A stretch of DNA of 64,000 bases, taken from the NCBI RefSeq assembly GCF_900176505.1, contig NZ_FWYB01000002.1, positions 397,237 to 461,236 of the forward strand, in the 5' to 3' direction. Below are positions 26,992-36,263 of this stretch, one piece after another. Source of the stretch: Pedobacter nyackensis (GTDB lineage Bacteria > Bacteroidota > Bacteroidia > Sphingobacteriales > Sphingobacteriaceae). Position 1 is the first letter of the stretch; each line of letters opens with the position of its first letter. Position numbers and translations under genes: made by a program. The notes under the pieces were generated by a model, which was given only the letters and a program-made list of their open reading frames with translations, was not told the DNA's origin and ran no database searches.

Positions 26992-27882
26992 ATGATTAAA
27001 AAAGTGCTCCTGTCAATTCTCGACTTTTTGCTTTTCAGCAATTTGTTTATTGCCATTTGCGCAGTAGCCCAGGGCTTGGTGACCTATCATTTATTAAATG
27101 TAAAACCGGATAAATATATTCTGGCCATTATATTTTTCGGGACTATAGGTATCTATAATTTCAGCATGTTGCTGTCTAAACCTGAAAATCCCGAAAACTC
27201 TTCATTTGTAAGGGTAAGGTGGATCTTTTCTCATCACAGGCTCATCATATCCATCACACTCATTTCAGTGCTTTGTCTGATTCCTTTAGGTCTGTTATAC
27301 CTTAGTATTGAAGCCAAGCTACTCATGATATTTACGGCAGTGCTTGCTTTGGGTTATAATATCCCTTTTTTAACTCTCAACAATCAAAAGATAGGTTTAA
27401 GGAATATTCCAGGAATCAAATTGTTTTTAATAGCGCTGGTATGGTCCATAAGCTGCGTACTACTTCCTGTTGTTGAACTGGAACACAATTACCAGATTAA
27501 CATCTCATCTGCAGATACTTTACTTCTGGTTGCGAAGCGCTTCCTGTTCATCGCCGCGATTACCATTCCTTTTGACATCAGAGATTTGTTTCAAGACAAA
27601 TTATATGCTTTAAAAACCATTCCGGTTATGTTGGGCGAGAAAAAAGCCTATATCTTTTGCCAATTCCTGCTGGCGGGTTACCTGGTGTTGCTATTACTAT
27701 TTGGACATGCCCCGATTTCAGATATCGTTGGCCTAACCCTTACCCTGGTGCTTACAGGCTGGTTAATTTTTAAATCCAGCATAAAAAAGAATGAATATTA
27801 CTATTTCTTCTATTTAGACGGCACCATGCTTTTACAATATATAGTGCTGGTTTTATCAAGCTGCCTTGCAACTTTCATTTAA
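26992..27882 (+). CDS. UbiA-like polytopic membrane protein
   Basis: The 296-residue protein has about eight hydrophobic segments. Near residue 195 it has PFDIRDLFQDKLYALKTIPV, which fits the second Asp-rich motif of UbiA prenyltransferases. At the first motif position it has GIYNFSMLLSKPEN, which lacks the usual NDxxD aspartates. So it belongs to the UbiA fold family, but prenyltransferase activity is uncertain. It ends the plus-strand run starting with the VWA/AAA genes. Confidence 0.75.
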   Translation: MIKKVLLSILDFLLFSNLFIAICAVAQGLVTYHLLNVKPDKYILAIIFFGTIGIYNFSMLLSKPENPENSSFVRVRWIFSHHRLIISITLISVLCLIPLGLLYLSIEAKLLMIFTAVLALGYNIPFLTLNNQKIGLRNIPGIKLFLIALVWSISCVLLPVVELEHNYQINISSADTLLLVAKRFLFIAAITIPFDIRDLFQDKLYALKTIPVMLGEKKAYIFCQFLLAGYLVLLLLFGHAPISDIVGLTLTLVLTGWLIFKSSIKKNEYYYFFYLDGTMLLQYIVLVLSSCLATFI

Positions 27883-27885
27883 AAG

Positions 27886-27944
27886 CATCCTGAGCTTACA
27901 GAAGGACGTAACTCATATGGCGAATACATCGTAAACTCAGGATG
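27886..27944. terminator. Possible convergent hairpin between UbiA-like and response-regulator genes
   Basis: Arms CATCCTGAGCTTAC (27886-27899) and its near complement (27931-27944, one mismatch) are separated by 31 bases. There is no T tract. It sits exactly in the gap between two converging genes, which is the main support. Confidence 0.35.
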
Positions 27945-27953
27945 ATAAATTCC

Positions 27954-28643
27954 TTATTCCGGATTAAAACGGTATCCTACTCCCCTAACAGTTAGCAACA
28001 ACTGAGGACTATCAGGATTCAACTCAATCTTTTTACGCAAACGAACAATATGCATGTCCAGCGTACGCGTATTTACATCCGAATTGTAGCCCCAAACGAC
28101 CAACATCAACTCATCTCTGTTAATCACCTTATTTGGGTTTCTTAAGAAATAAAGCAGGATTCTGTTCTCCAGAATCGTCAACTCGATTTTTTTATCATCC
28201 CTATACAAAGTATGAATATTGGGATGATGCTCCATATTACCAAAGCGATGCACTTCAGAACGATCGTTATGCAAAATAAATTTCACCTTACTCTCCAGCA
28301 TCGCAACCAAAACATCCATATTAAAAGGCTTGGTTACGTAATCCGAAACACCAAAATTATAGGCATCAATCTTATCTACATCCTGAGCTTTGGCAGTCAT
28401 CATAATGATCAGGTTATCAAAGCCCTGTTTACGCACGTCCGCACATACCTCAGCACCTTGTTTACCTGGCAACATCCAGTCCAGCAACACAATATCTGGC
28501 TGATCGGCCATTATCATACGCTCTGCGGCCTCTCCGTCACCAACTTCAGAGACCTCATATCCCTGAGCCTTTAAACGATGTACTACTAAAAAACGTAAGT
28601 TCTCATCGTCTTCAACTATCAGTATTTTAACTCCCTTCGACAT
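27954..28643 (-). CDS. OmpR/PhoB-family response regulator
   Basis: The 229-residue protein has a receiver domain (1-120) with phospho-acceptor Asp in DIVLLDWMLPG, acidic VEDDE, and the Thr/Lys switch residues in MMTAK and VTKPFN. A winged-helix DNA-binding domain (about 130-228) ends RGVGYRF. It follows the histidine kinase gene by 76 bases and forms a two-component pair with it. Regulated genes cannot be read from the sequence. Confidence 0.96.
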   Translation of the reverse strand: MSKGVKILIVEDDENLRFLVVHRLKAQGYEVSEVGDGEAAERMIMADQPDIVLLDWMLPGKQGAEVCADVRKQGFDNLIIMMTAKAQDVDKIDAYNFGVSDYVTKPFNMDVLVAMLESKVKFILHNDRSEVHRFGNMEHHPNIHTLYRDDKKIELTILENRILLYFLRNPNKVINRDELMLVVWGYNSDVNTRTLDMHIVRLRKKIELNPDSPQLLLTVRGVGYRFNPE

Positions 28644-28719
28644 ATTTTCGCTATTAGTTATTTATATAAAATTTATATCATCATCCTTAATAAACTCAGG
28701 ACAACACCGATTTAACTAT

Positions 28720-30390
28720 TTAATAATCATTATAAGGCAATACAATCTTAAATTCTGATCCTTTATTTACCTTGCTCTTTACTGTAATCTCACCATCCAT
28801 AAAATTAACCAGCTCCTTACAAAAAGCCAATCCCAAACCCACGCTACCATTTTGATTATACTGGTTCTGTATCCTGAAAAACTTCTTAAATATATTATTA
28901 ATTTCTGATGCCGGTATACCAATCCCTTTATCGGTAAATCTGAACACCACTTTCCCCTTAGCAAGCTTTGCGGTTATGTGCAGTTGTTTGCGCTCAGGGG
29001 GCGAATATTTGTAAGCATTTTCAGCAAGGTTATCAAACAAACTACCTAGCAACACCGGATCGGTAACGAAAGTTGTAAACCCACTTACTTCGTATGTAAA
29101 ATCAAAATCCGGATGTTTCAAACGGTGCGTCTCTACTGTACTTTCCAGGAAATCAATTATGCGAATCTTATCCCTGTTCAGCTCTATAGCTTTGTTTTCT
29201 ATCTGAGTAAAGGCCAGCAATTTATTCATCAACCCATTGAGCTTATCAGCCTCCTCATCCAATATTTTACCATACAATTTAAGTTCCCTATCAGTAAGTG
29301 ATGATGCACTTTTTATATTATTACCGGCGATTTTTATCACACTGACGGGCGTTTTGAACTCATGTGTTAGGTTATTTACAAAATCATACTGCAGCTTAAA
29401 CATCTTCTGGTTAATATTCAGGTTCCGGTAAATTAATACAGCAACCAATACCAGAATACCATAAAAGAAGAGAATAGCCAATGCAATAGGTAAGAAATAA
29501 CTGAATATCTCCCGCTCTATAAATGATTTCGAAGAAATAAAATAAAGCTTATAATCCGAAAATGGTCCGGGCAGGTTAATTTCAGTACTTAAATACACAG
29601 CAGTAGTATCCAAAGGATCATAAGTAAGGGGTGCGATCTTAACGTACTGATACAACAGCGGCTGTGTATTGATGATCTTAATCTTATACGGATCTAATTG
29701 GAACGACATCATATCCTGCTGATAAACAGGATTGGGCTGCAATTGCTTACGCAACATCTCCTTATAAACCTTTAAATCTTCGAACCTTGGAATGTTCAGG
29801 TAAGTGATTTTGTTGGAACGGACATTACTGAAATTGCTAAACAAGGCATCCTGACCAGGGACTTGCGTAGTATCCAAACTTTCAATAAACGACACCAGCT
29901 TTAGTGCCAGCGTATTAAAATCATCCCCTACAATAAAACTACTGGTATTGTCCCTTGAAAAAAGTCTGACCGAGTCCAGTGGCACCAGACTTCCAAACTG
30001 ATAAATGTTTTTAGGGCCAAAAGAAAACTTCCCCGTATTTAAACCATCGCTAACCGGCGTATTGCTCACCTCAGAATCGTAAAAAACAACTTTAGATACA
30101 AAGGGATATTCGAGCAAAACCGTATCTACAAAGGCAGCCGCAGTGGCGGAATCCAGATAGCCATTATAGAAAGAGACTTCAGGAAGCTTTTTTTGAAAGA
30201 AATCATTATAAGGCTGAATACTCTGCTCCAGTACATTTACTTTCTCCGAAACAAATTCATTTTCTATATACTTGGTACTAAATCTATAAGCCAATACCAA
30301 AGAAAGCAGAAACAGCACCGACATCAGAATGATGAAAGTAAGTATCAACGAAAAATTCTTACGGTAACCGTCTTTTTTCTCTGAAGCCAT
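28720..30390 (-). CDS. Sensor histidine kinase
   Basis: A 556-residue membrane kinase. A membrane helix at about 15-32 and another at about 300-325 bracket a large periplasmic sensor of about 265 residues with no recognisable fold. The HisKA domain has the phospho-accepting His in NNLTHEFKTPVSVIK, and the ATPase domain has N (NLAENAYKYSPP), G1 (FTDKGIGIP) and G2 (GLGLAFCKEL) boxes. It lies 11 bases after the degenerate S9 lipoprotein gene and upstream of the response regulator, suggesting that the three act together. Confidence 0.95.
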   Translation of the reverse strand: MASEKKDGYRKNFSLILTFIILMSVLFLLSLVLAYRFSTKYIENEFVSEKVNVLEQSIQPYNDFFQKKLPEVSFYNGYLDSATAAAFVDTVLLEYPFVSKVVFYDSEVSNTPVSDGLNTGKFSFGPKNIYQFGSLVPLDSVRLFSRDNTSSFIVGDDFNTLALKLVSFIESLDTTQVPGQDALFSNFSNVRSNKITYLNIPRFEDLKVYKEMLRKQLQPNPVYQQDMMSFQLDPYKIKIINTQPLLYQYVKIAPLTYDPLDTTAVYLSTEINLPGPFSDYKLYFISSKSFIEREIFSYFLPIALAILFFYGILVLVAVLIYRNLNINQKMFKLQYDFVNNLTHEFKTPVSVIKIAGNNIKSASSLTDRELKLYGKILDEEADKLNGLMNKLLAFTQIENKAIELNRDKIRIIDFLESTVETHRLKHPDFDFTYEVSGFTTFVTDPVLLGSLFDNLAENAYKYSPPERKQLHITAKLAKGKVVFRFTDKGIGIPASEINNIFKKFFRIQNQYNQNGSVGLGLAFCKELVNFMDGEITVKSKVNKGSEFKIVLPYNDY

Positions 30391-30401
30391 AAGCTGTGAA
30401 T

Positions 30402-32294
30402 TTACTTCCTTTTCAGGTTAAATTCTAAAAACTCATCAAGCGTCTTATAGAACTGATGTCTAAGGGGTTGGTTTTTCCCTGCGTACATATCACCATCATC
30501 TTCAAGGTAAGTAATACTTACATTCCGTTTTTTAAGGTTTTTTACAAATTGCGTCACCTCTCCCTGGTTGTTAATAGGGTCTTTACTATTTTGAACCAGC
30601 AGTATAGGCGCATTAATTTTATCTGTTTGGAACAGAGGTGATGTTTTACGCAGTTTATCTATATCTGTTAGCGGATTGCCTATAAGTTCATAATACATCT
30701 GCAAATTAGGTTTTTGATACGGAGGAATTGATTTTAAATACGTGAACAGATTAATTACTCCCGAGTTAGACACCGCACAGGCATAAGTACTCGGACTTAA
30801 ATACAAACCATTCAACGCAATATACCCACCAAAACCAATGCCATATATTCCAATTCTTTTTGGATCCGCTATTTTACGCTTCACCAACCATTTTACACCA
30901 TCATCAATATCATCCTGAATCTTATCTCCCCATTGCTTAAAGCCTGCCGCTACAAAGTTCTTCCCATAACCCGATGAACCCCGATAATTAATTTGGAACA
31001 CTGCATACCCCCTGTTGGCCAGCAACTGAACTTCCGGATTATAACCCCACAAAGTTCTACTCACCGGACCATCATGCGGCAATACGACCACAGGCAGATT
31101 TTCTGCCTTTTCATGAAGAGGAAGTGTCAGGTAGCCATGAATCAATAAGCCATCCCTTGAGTGGTAACTTACTGGTTTCATTTCACTCATTTCATCTTCC
31201 TTAATCGAAGCATTAAAATCACCCAGCTTTCTTAACTTGCCCGTGTTTACAAAATATAAATAATAAGAACCCGGGTTTTTGTCGGTAAATGTTCTTAATA
31301 AAAAGACGTTCTCTGCCTCATCCATATCAAAGATTCTGGTTTCAGTTTTAGGCAGTAACTTATCCAGATCTTCATATACCTGCTTTACAGAATCATCCAG
31401 GAAGTATTTTTCCTTTTTCCAGGTTTCGTACACAACAAAAGACATTTTACGCTTTTTCGTAGAATACTGTGCATCTGTGATATTTAAAGTATCATTACAA
31501 AAAAGGTTCTTTAACTCTTTTCCTGTATTGCAATCAACCTCTACAAGAGCCGCCTTATCACGGTTTATATTAGAAATAGCATAGATAATGTTAGGTTGGC
31601 TATGGCTAAAAGCAATTGGTCTGAAGGTGTCCTTAAAATCGCTGGTCAGCATCGGCTTAAAAGGCTGACTCTCGCTTGCCCTGTAAAGAAAAGTTGAATT
31701 AACGCCATCACTGCTGGTAGCCAATCTTAGCTTCCCCTCAGAATCAGTTCTCCAGTCGACAATATTCCCAGGATTTTTAGCGATCATTTCCATTCCACCA
31801 TCGCGTACATTTAAACGATAAACATCAAAAACCGTCGAATCTCTTCTATTGGATGAGACCATCAGGTACTTATCGTCTATAAGCTGATCTTCAATAACCC
31901 TCAACCTACTCTTTTCATTGCTCACCAGTGCCCGCTCATTCTTTCCTTCTTTATCAACAATGAATATGTCCGACTGGTTGGTCGCCGCATCAATCTCTTT
32001 ATAATAAATCAGTTCATTACTACTTACCCAGAAATAAAACACAATATTCATCCCTTCCAGATGAGTAATACTCTTACCCTTCCCGGTTTCAATATCTTCC
32101 ACATAAATATTCCGGTTTTTACCTTCCAATTTAAGGTAAGACAGGTTTTTGCCATCAGGCGATATCCTATAACCTACTCTACTCTGCGATTTAAAGAAGT
32201 CTTCTACAGGTATTGTTCTGGGCTCTTTCTGACGCTGACAAGCGAAAGCAAAAACTACCAGAATAAGGAAAAAGTATTTTTTTAATCCAATCAT
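30402..32294 (-). CDS. S9-peptidase-fold lipoprotein lacking catalytic Ser and His
   Basis: The 630-residue protein has a lipoprotein signal (LILVVFAFACQ), a beta-propeller-like N-terminal part with LSYLKLEGKNRNIYVEDIET-type repeats, and an S9 alpha/beta hydrolase domain (about 370-625; VVVLPHDGPVSR, YRGSSGYGKNF). At the nucleophile elbow, where S9 enzymes have GxSxGG, it reads GIGFGG, so Gly487 replaces Ser. The family Asp is kept (Asp572 in NSKDP), but the His position reads DDGDMY (Asp602). It should be inactive as a peptidase. It is the first gene before a histidine kinase and a response regulator, so a sensing or binding role is possible. Confidence 0.88.
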   Translation of the reverse strand: MIGLKKYFFLILVVFAFACQRQKEPRTIPVEDFFKSQSRVGYRISPDGKNLSYLKLEGKNRNIYVEDIETGKGKSITHLEGMNIVFYFWVSSNELIYYKEIDAATNQSDIFIVDKEGKNERALVSNEKSRLRVIEDQLIDDKYLMVSSNRRDSTVFDVYRLNVRDGGMEMIAKNPGNIVDWRTDSEGKLRLATSSDGVNSTFLYRASESQPFKPMLTSDFKDTFRPIAFSHSQPNIIYAISNINRDKAALVEVDCNTGKELKNLFCNDTLNITDAQYSTKKRKMSFVVYETWKKEKYFLDDSVKQVYEDLDKLLPKTETRIFDMDEAENVFLLRTFTDKNPGSYYLYFVNTGKLRKLGDFNASIKEDEMSEMKPVSYHSRDGLLIHGYLTLPLHEKAENLPVVVLPHDGPVSRTLWGYNPEVQLLANRGYAVFQINYRGSSGYGKNFVAAGFKQWGDKIQDDIDDGVKWLVKRKIADPKRIGIYGIGFGGYIALNGLYLSPSTYACAVSNSGVINLFTYLKSIPPYQKPNLQMYYELIGNPLTDIDKLRKTSPLFQTDKINAPILLVQNSKDPINNQGEVTQFVKNLKKRNVSITYLEDDGDMYAGKNQPLRHQFYKTLDEFLEFNLKRK

Positions 32295-32310
32295 ATCATT
32301 TACTCGCCTG

Positions 32311-32318
32311 CAAAGCTA
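32311..32318 (-). promoter_or_regulatory. -7 element upstream of the S9-like/kinase/regulator operon
   Basis: TAGCTTTG on the minus strand fits TAnnTTTG and lies 16 bases before the ATG at 32294. No clear TTTG -33 box is seen. The remaining divergent gap to 32538 is AT-rich and shows nothing else I can name. Confidence 0.4.
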
Positions 32319-32538
32319 CACAACACAGACTTTGTATGGAGGCTATACACCAATATTGTTACTTTAAAACCTAAATATTACGTTTAACTTACCACCAAAT
32401 GACATCTATATGCCTTAATAACAGTAACATAACCTCTATTTAACACGCTCATTATCTTAAAATATTATCCTCCTATAATACAACCGCAATACTTGAATTA
32501 ACCTTTAAATCGTTAATTTTATACACTGGAACCCTACA

Positions 32539-34347
32539 ATGAAGAAATTATATGTAATCCTTTTATTTTGTTTTGCAAGTATCCTTTGCCAGGCACAAGA
32601 CAGTGTGGACGATGCATTGGCCTACCAATACTATCAACAGGGTCAATACCAACAGGCGGCTATATTGCTCGAAAAACTATTCAACAAAACGAAAAGCGAC
32701 GCCCATTTTGAGCTTTACTTCAATACGCTCTTAAAACTAAAAAAATTTGATGAGGCCGAAAAGCTGCTGAAAAAGTTCAAGAAACAGGATGGCAAAAACC
32801 TGGAGTATGGCATTTCATTGGCCAGGATTTATCAGGACAAAGGCCAAATAGAGGCTGCAAATAAACAATATATGCAGGTGATCAATAACCTCCCTGCCGA
32901 TGAATTCAAGATCAGAGAAATAGCCAACATCTTTTACAACATCCAGGCTTATGACCTCGCCATATCAGCCTTTTTACAAGGACGAAAGCTATTAAACGAC
33001 CCCAAGCCGTTCACCTATGAGTTATTGAGCATTTACAGATACAAGAAAGACAAAAATATGCTGGTACAGGAATACCTGAACGCTTTACCTGAAATACCGC
33101 AACTGCTGCCACAGGCTGAAAGTGTGCTGGCTACCATTTTTGAAGACAATGCAGATTATCAGATTCTGCAATCTGCCTTGCTAAAAAAGATACAAAAGGA
33201 ACCTCAGACAGAGATTTATACCAAATTGCTCATCTGGCAATACCTGCAGCAACAGGAATACGACATGGCCTTACGCCAGCTTATAGCGCAAGACAAACGC
33301 CTAAAAGACGATGGCGCTATACTCTTTAACACTTCTAATATTTTCCTCGACAATAAAGCATATCCGGTAGCGATCAAAGCTTACGAATACTTACTAACCA
33401 AAGGCAAGCAAAACGAATACTATCTGCCGGCAAAAGTCGAAATGATTAATGCCAAATACCAGCTCGTTGTTGCAGGACAGTACGATAAAAAGGCTATGAC
33501 AGAACTGGCAACAGAATACCAGTCAATCATTGATGAATATGGCAAAAACCGTCAAACCCTTTTTGCATTAAAGAAACTTGCCAACCTACAGGCCTATTAC
33601 CTTAACGACCTCAGCAAGGCAGAAAATGCACTTGAAAATATGTTAACTGTATCAGGTCTTTCGGCAACAGAAACCGGACAGCTGAAACTAGAACTTGGTG
33701 ATGTTTACATTTTAACCAAGCAGCCATGGGAAGCATTTTTAATTTATGAACAGGTAGCCAAGCAGTTCGAAAATCAGGACATAGGCAATGAGGCCCGATA
33801 CCGTTCGGCCAGACTTTCCTTTTACCAGGGCAATTTCGCCTATGCCAAATCGCAGGCGGACGTACTAAAAGCCTCCACTTCGCAGTTAATTGCCAACGAC
33901 GCCCTAAATCTAAGCTTGCTCCTATCGGATAACCTGCAATCGCCGGTAGATAGCAATGCACTTAAAATGTATGCCGATGCAGAAATGCTGCAGTTTAGAA
34001 ACCAACCCAAACAAGCGCTGGCAAAACTGGATAGCATTGACATCGATTTTCCCAAAAACAGCCTGGTTGATGATATCCTGATGGCAAAATCAAAAATCTA
34101 CATTAAAAACAATGACATCAGTAATGCCGTAACCGCGCTTAAAGCGCTTACAGAGCAACAAACAACCAGCATTTGGGCAGATGACGCGCTATTTACGCTT
34201 GCCGACATTTACGAGAAAGATTTGAAAGATACTGAGCAGGCCAAAAAACTATATCAGAAATTAATTAATGATTATCCGGGGAGTATGTTCGCTGCCGAAG
34301 CACGTAAACGCTTCCGTAAACTTCGCGGCGATAATATTGGCACTTAG
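32539..34347 (+). CDS. Exported tetratricopeptide-repeat protein
   Basis: This 602-residue protein has a signal peptide (MKKLYVILLFCFASILCQA) and then helical TPR units through its whole length, for example YYQQGQYQQAAILLEKLF at 30-50, GISLARIYQDKGQIEAANKQ near 95, and a C-terminal TolA/BamD-like unit DTEQAKKLYQKLINDYPGS with FAAEARKRFRKLRG. It is probably a periplasmic scaffold. No enzyme domain is visible. The DUF4286 gene follows after 15 bases. Confidence 0.88.
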   Translation: MKKLYVILLFCFASILCQAQDSVDDALAYQYYQQGQYQQAAILLEKLFNKTKSDAHFELYFNTLLKLKKFDEAEKLLKKFKKQDGKNLEYGISLARIYQDKGQIEAANKQYMQVINNLPADEFKIREIANIFYNIQAYDLAISAFLQGRKLLNDPKPFTYELLSIYRYKKDKNMLVQEYLNALPEIPQLLPQAESVLATIFEDNADYQILQSALLKKIQKEPQTEIYTKLLIWQYLQQQEYDMALRQLIAQDKRLKDDGAILFNTSNIFLDNKAYPVAIKAYEYLLTKGKQNEYYLPAKVEMINAKYQLVVAGQYDKKAMTELATEYQSIIDEYGKNRQTLFALKKLANLQAYYLNDLSKAENALENMLTVSGLSATETGQLKLELGDVYILTKQPWEAFLIYEQVAKQFENQDIGNEARYRSARLSFYQGNFAYAKSQADVLKASTSQLIANDALNLSLLLSDNLQSPVDSNALKMYADAEMLQFRNQPKQALAKLDSIDIDFPKNSLVDDILMAKSKIYIKNNDISNAVTALKALTEQQTTSIWADDALFTLADIYEKDLKDTEQAKKLYQKLINDYPGSMFAAEARKRFRKLRGDNIGT

Positions 34348-34350
34348 TAT

Positions 34351-34358
34351 TATCTTTG
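34351..34358 (+). promoter_or_regulatory. -7 element directly before the DUF4286 gene
   Basis: TATCTTTG ends four bases before the ATG at 34363, the same arrangement as at hemW. If used, it would give an internal promoter and a leaderless transcript for DUF4286-rfbC. Confidence 0.35.
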
Positions 34359-34362
34359 CAAA

Positions 34363-34665
34363 ATGCTATTATATAATGTAACCACAATAATTGAAGACGC
34401 AGCGGCAGATAGCTGGCTGAAATGGATGGAAGATGTGCATATTCCTAACGTTATGGCTTCAGGAAAATTCGTATCCTACCGCCTGCTAAGGGTGCTTGAT
34501 TCGCCCAATGAAGGCGTAACCTATTGCGCCCAATATGTTGTTGAACATATGGCAGATTACCTGGATTATCAGGATAACTTTGCACCTGCACTACAGGCTG
34601 AAGTTACAGCGCTTTACGAAAACAAACTTGTTGCCTTTCGTACTTTAATGGAATATATCGCTTAA
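34363..34665 (+). CDS. DUF4286 family protein
   Basis: A 100-residue soluble protein with the DUF4286 pattern: MLLYNVTTIIEDAAADSWL, WMEDVHIPNVMASGKF, and a C-terminal helix ending YENKLVAFRTLMEYIA. These small ferredoxin-like alpha/beta proteins are common in Bacteroidota and have no established function. It lies between the TPR gene (15 bases) and rfbC (6 bases). Confidence 0.88.
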   Translation: MLLYNVTTIIEDAAADSWLKWMEDVHIPNVMASGKFVSYRLLRVLDSPNEGVTYCAQYVVEHMADYLDYQDNFAPALQAEVTALYENKLVAFRTLMEYIA

Positions 34666-34671
34666 TTAACT

Positions 34672-35226
34672 ATGCAAATTACAAAAACACCAATAGAAGG
34701 ACTTTTAATCATCGAGCCTAAAGTATGGAGAGACAACCGTGGTTACTTTTACGAAAGTTATAACGCCAAGCTCTTTGCAGAAGCAGGTATCAATGTAAAT
34801 TTTGTTCAGGATAACCAGTCCTTTTCACAAAAAGGAGCACTGCGCGGATTACATGCACAAGCCCAACCTTTTGAACAAGGAAAATTAGTACGCGTGCTGC
34901 AAGGTGCAGTTATGGATGTTGCTGTGGACATTAGAAAAGATTCCCCTACATACGGACAACATTTCGACATTGAGCTAAGTGAAGAGAACCACAAACAACT
35001 TTGGGTTCCCGCAGGATTTCTACATGGATTCTTAACACTTGAAGATCAAACTATTTTCACCTATAAAGTAAGTAACTACTACGATAAAGACTCGGAAATA
35101 GGTGTAATGTGGAACGATCCGGACCTGAACATTCAATGGAGCAGAGATATCCCTGAATCTGAATTCTTATTATCAGATAAAGACCAGGTGCTTTCTCAAT
35201 TTAAAGATTTTAAAAGCCCTTTTTAA
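34672..35226 (+). CDS. rfbC: dTDP-4-dehydrorhamnose 3,5-epimerase
   Basis: The 184-residue protein has the normal RmlC length and cupin fold. It has GLLIIEPKVWRDNRGYFYES, the catalytic His in ALRGLHAQ, the substrate contacts around KLVRVLQGAVMDVAVD, and YKVSNYYDKDSE with the catalytic Tyr region. RmlC epimerises dTDP-4-keto-6-deoxyglucose on the way to dTDP-rhamnose for cell-surface glycans. The rmlA, rmlB and rmlD genes are not adjacent, so the rest of the pathway must lie elsewhere. A strong terminator follows. Confidence 0.95.
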   Translation: MQITKTPIEGLLIIEPKVWRDNRGYFYESYNAKLFAEAGINVNFVQDNQSFSQKGALRGLHAQAQPFEQGKLVRVLQGAVMDVAVDIRKDSPTYGQHFDIELSEENHKQLWVPAGFLHGFLTLEDQTIFTYKVSNYYDKDSEIGVMWNDPDLNIQWSRDIPESEFLLSDKDQVLSQFKDFKSPF

Positions 35227-35248
35227 ATAAAGAATTCCCTGAAAATAT

Positions 35249-35284
35249 AAAAGCCTGTATCATTTGAGGATGATACAGGCTTTT
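35249..35284. terminator. Bidirectional terminator between rfbC and the OmpA-family gene
   Basis: A perfect 15-base stem (AAAAGCCTGTATCAT and its complement) with a six-base loop. A and T runs at the two ends let it work on both strands, for the converging rfbC and OmpA-family genes. Confidence 0.85.
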
Positions 35285-35316
35285 CATATAAGGTCATTCA
35301 AGACCTGTTTAATTAC

Positions 35317-36159
35317 TTATTGCTTAATCAGATTGTACAACTCATCTAACTTCGGAGAAAGTACAATTTCAATTCTGCGGTTTTTACTCCTTGCCTCGGC
35401 AGAAGTATTTGGCCCCAATGGCTGAAACTCACCTTTACCTGTTGCCGTCATACGAACCGCTTCTACTTTACTTACTTCTGTTAAATACCTTACCACAGAA
35501 GTAGAACGCAACACACTCAAATCCCAGTTATCCTTAATCTGTCCAAGATTTGATATTTTCTGAGAATCGGTATGACCCTCAACCGCGATATTAATCTCAG
35601 GTTGAGATTTCAATACATTAGCAAGTTGACTCAATGCCTGTTTTCCCTTTTCATCAATGATAATACTACCCGATGGGAACAACAATTTATCCATCAATGA
35701 AACATATACTTTGCCATTACGAATTTCAACCGTAAGTCCGTTTTTAGTAAAGCCAAGCAATGCCTGTTGTAACTTCTCCTTTAACTGATTGGTAGCCTCA
35801 TCGCGTTTACGCAAAATCTCTTCTACTTCCTTTAGTCTCTGCTCACGTTTCTTTAAGTCGGAAGACAGCTTATTAATCTCGCTGGAGCTGTTACTACGCA
35901 ATGTGGCATAGTTGTTATCCATTTCAGAGTAACGCCCCTTTAAATCGCTTAATGCACTGCTTAATCCAGTCGTGTCTTTGCGCAGCTTGGCAATTAGTCC
36001 TTCCAGGTCTCCATTCATCTGTTGTGAATCACTCCAACCTTTGCTTAAGGAATCTTGCTTAGCTAATAAAGACTTGTACTTTTGCGGCGACAATACGACG
36101 CAGGAACTGAATGCACTGGCAAACAACCCGACAAATAAAAATAAACTGATTTTCTTCAT
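35317..36159 (-). CDS. OmpA-family peptidoglycan-binding lipoprotein
   Basis: A 280-residue lipoprotein (signal ending SAFSSC). Residues about 40-140 form a long coiled coil (LSKGWSDSQQ, SSDLKKREQRLKEVEEIL). The OmpA C-terminal domain (about 155-270) carries the peptidoglycan motif VEGHTDSQKI, LRSTSVVRYL and the Arg-rich SAEARSKNRRIEIVL. It should link the outer membrane to peptidoglycan, with the coiled coil as spacer. It is transcribed alone. Confidence 0.93.
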   Translation of the reverse strand: MKKISLFLFVGLFASAFSSCVVLSPQKYKSLLAKQDSLSKGWSDSQQMNGDLEGLIAKLRKDTTGLSSALSDLKGRYSEMDNNYATLRSNSSSEINKLSSDLKKREQRLKEVEEILRKRDEATNQLKEKLQQALLGFTKNGLTVEIRNGKVYVSLMDKLLFPSGSIIIDEKGKQALSQLANVLKSQPEINIAVEGHTDSQKISNLGQIKDNWDLSVLRSTSVVRYLTEVSKVEAVRMTATGKGEFQPLGPNTSAEARSKNRRIEIVLSPKLDELYNLIKQ

Positions 36160-36263
36160 TCTGATATTGATTGTTAAGGATTATAAGTCTGCTTTGCCCG
36201 ATTTAGAGCGCGCAGACCATGATTCATTTGTGTTTTAGGGATTAAACGGTTCCGAAGCAAAAA

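Noticed and set aside
28212..28574. Plus-strand open frame of 120 residues
   Set aside because: Antisense to the response regulator with intact receiver and winged-helix motifs; a shadow frame.
33611..33961. Minus-strand open frame of 116 residues
   Set aside because: Antisense to the TPR gene; composition is not protein-like and no start signal is seen.
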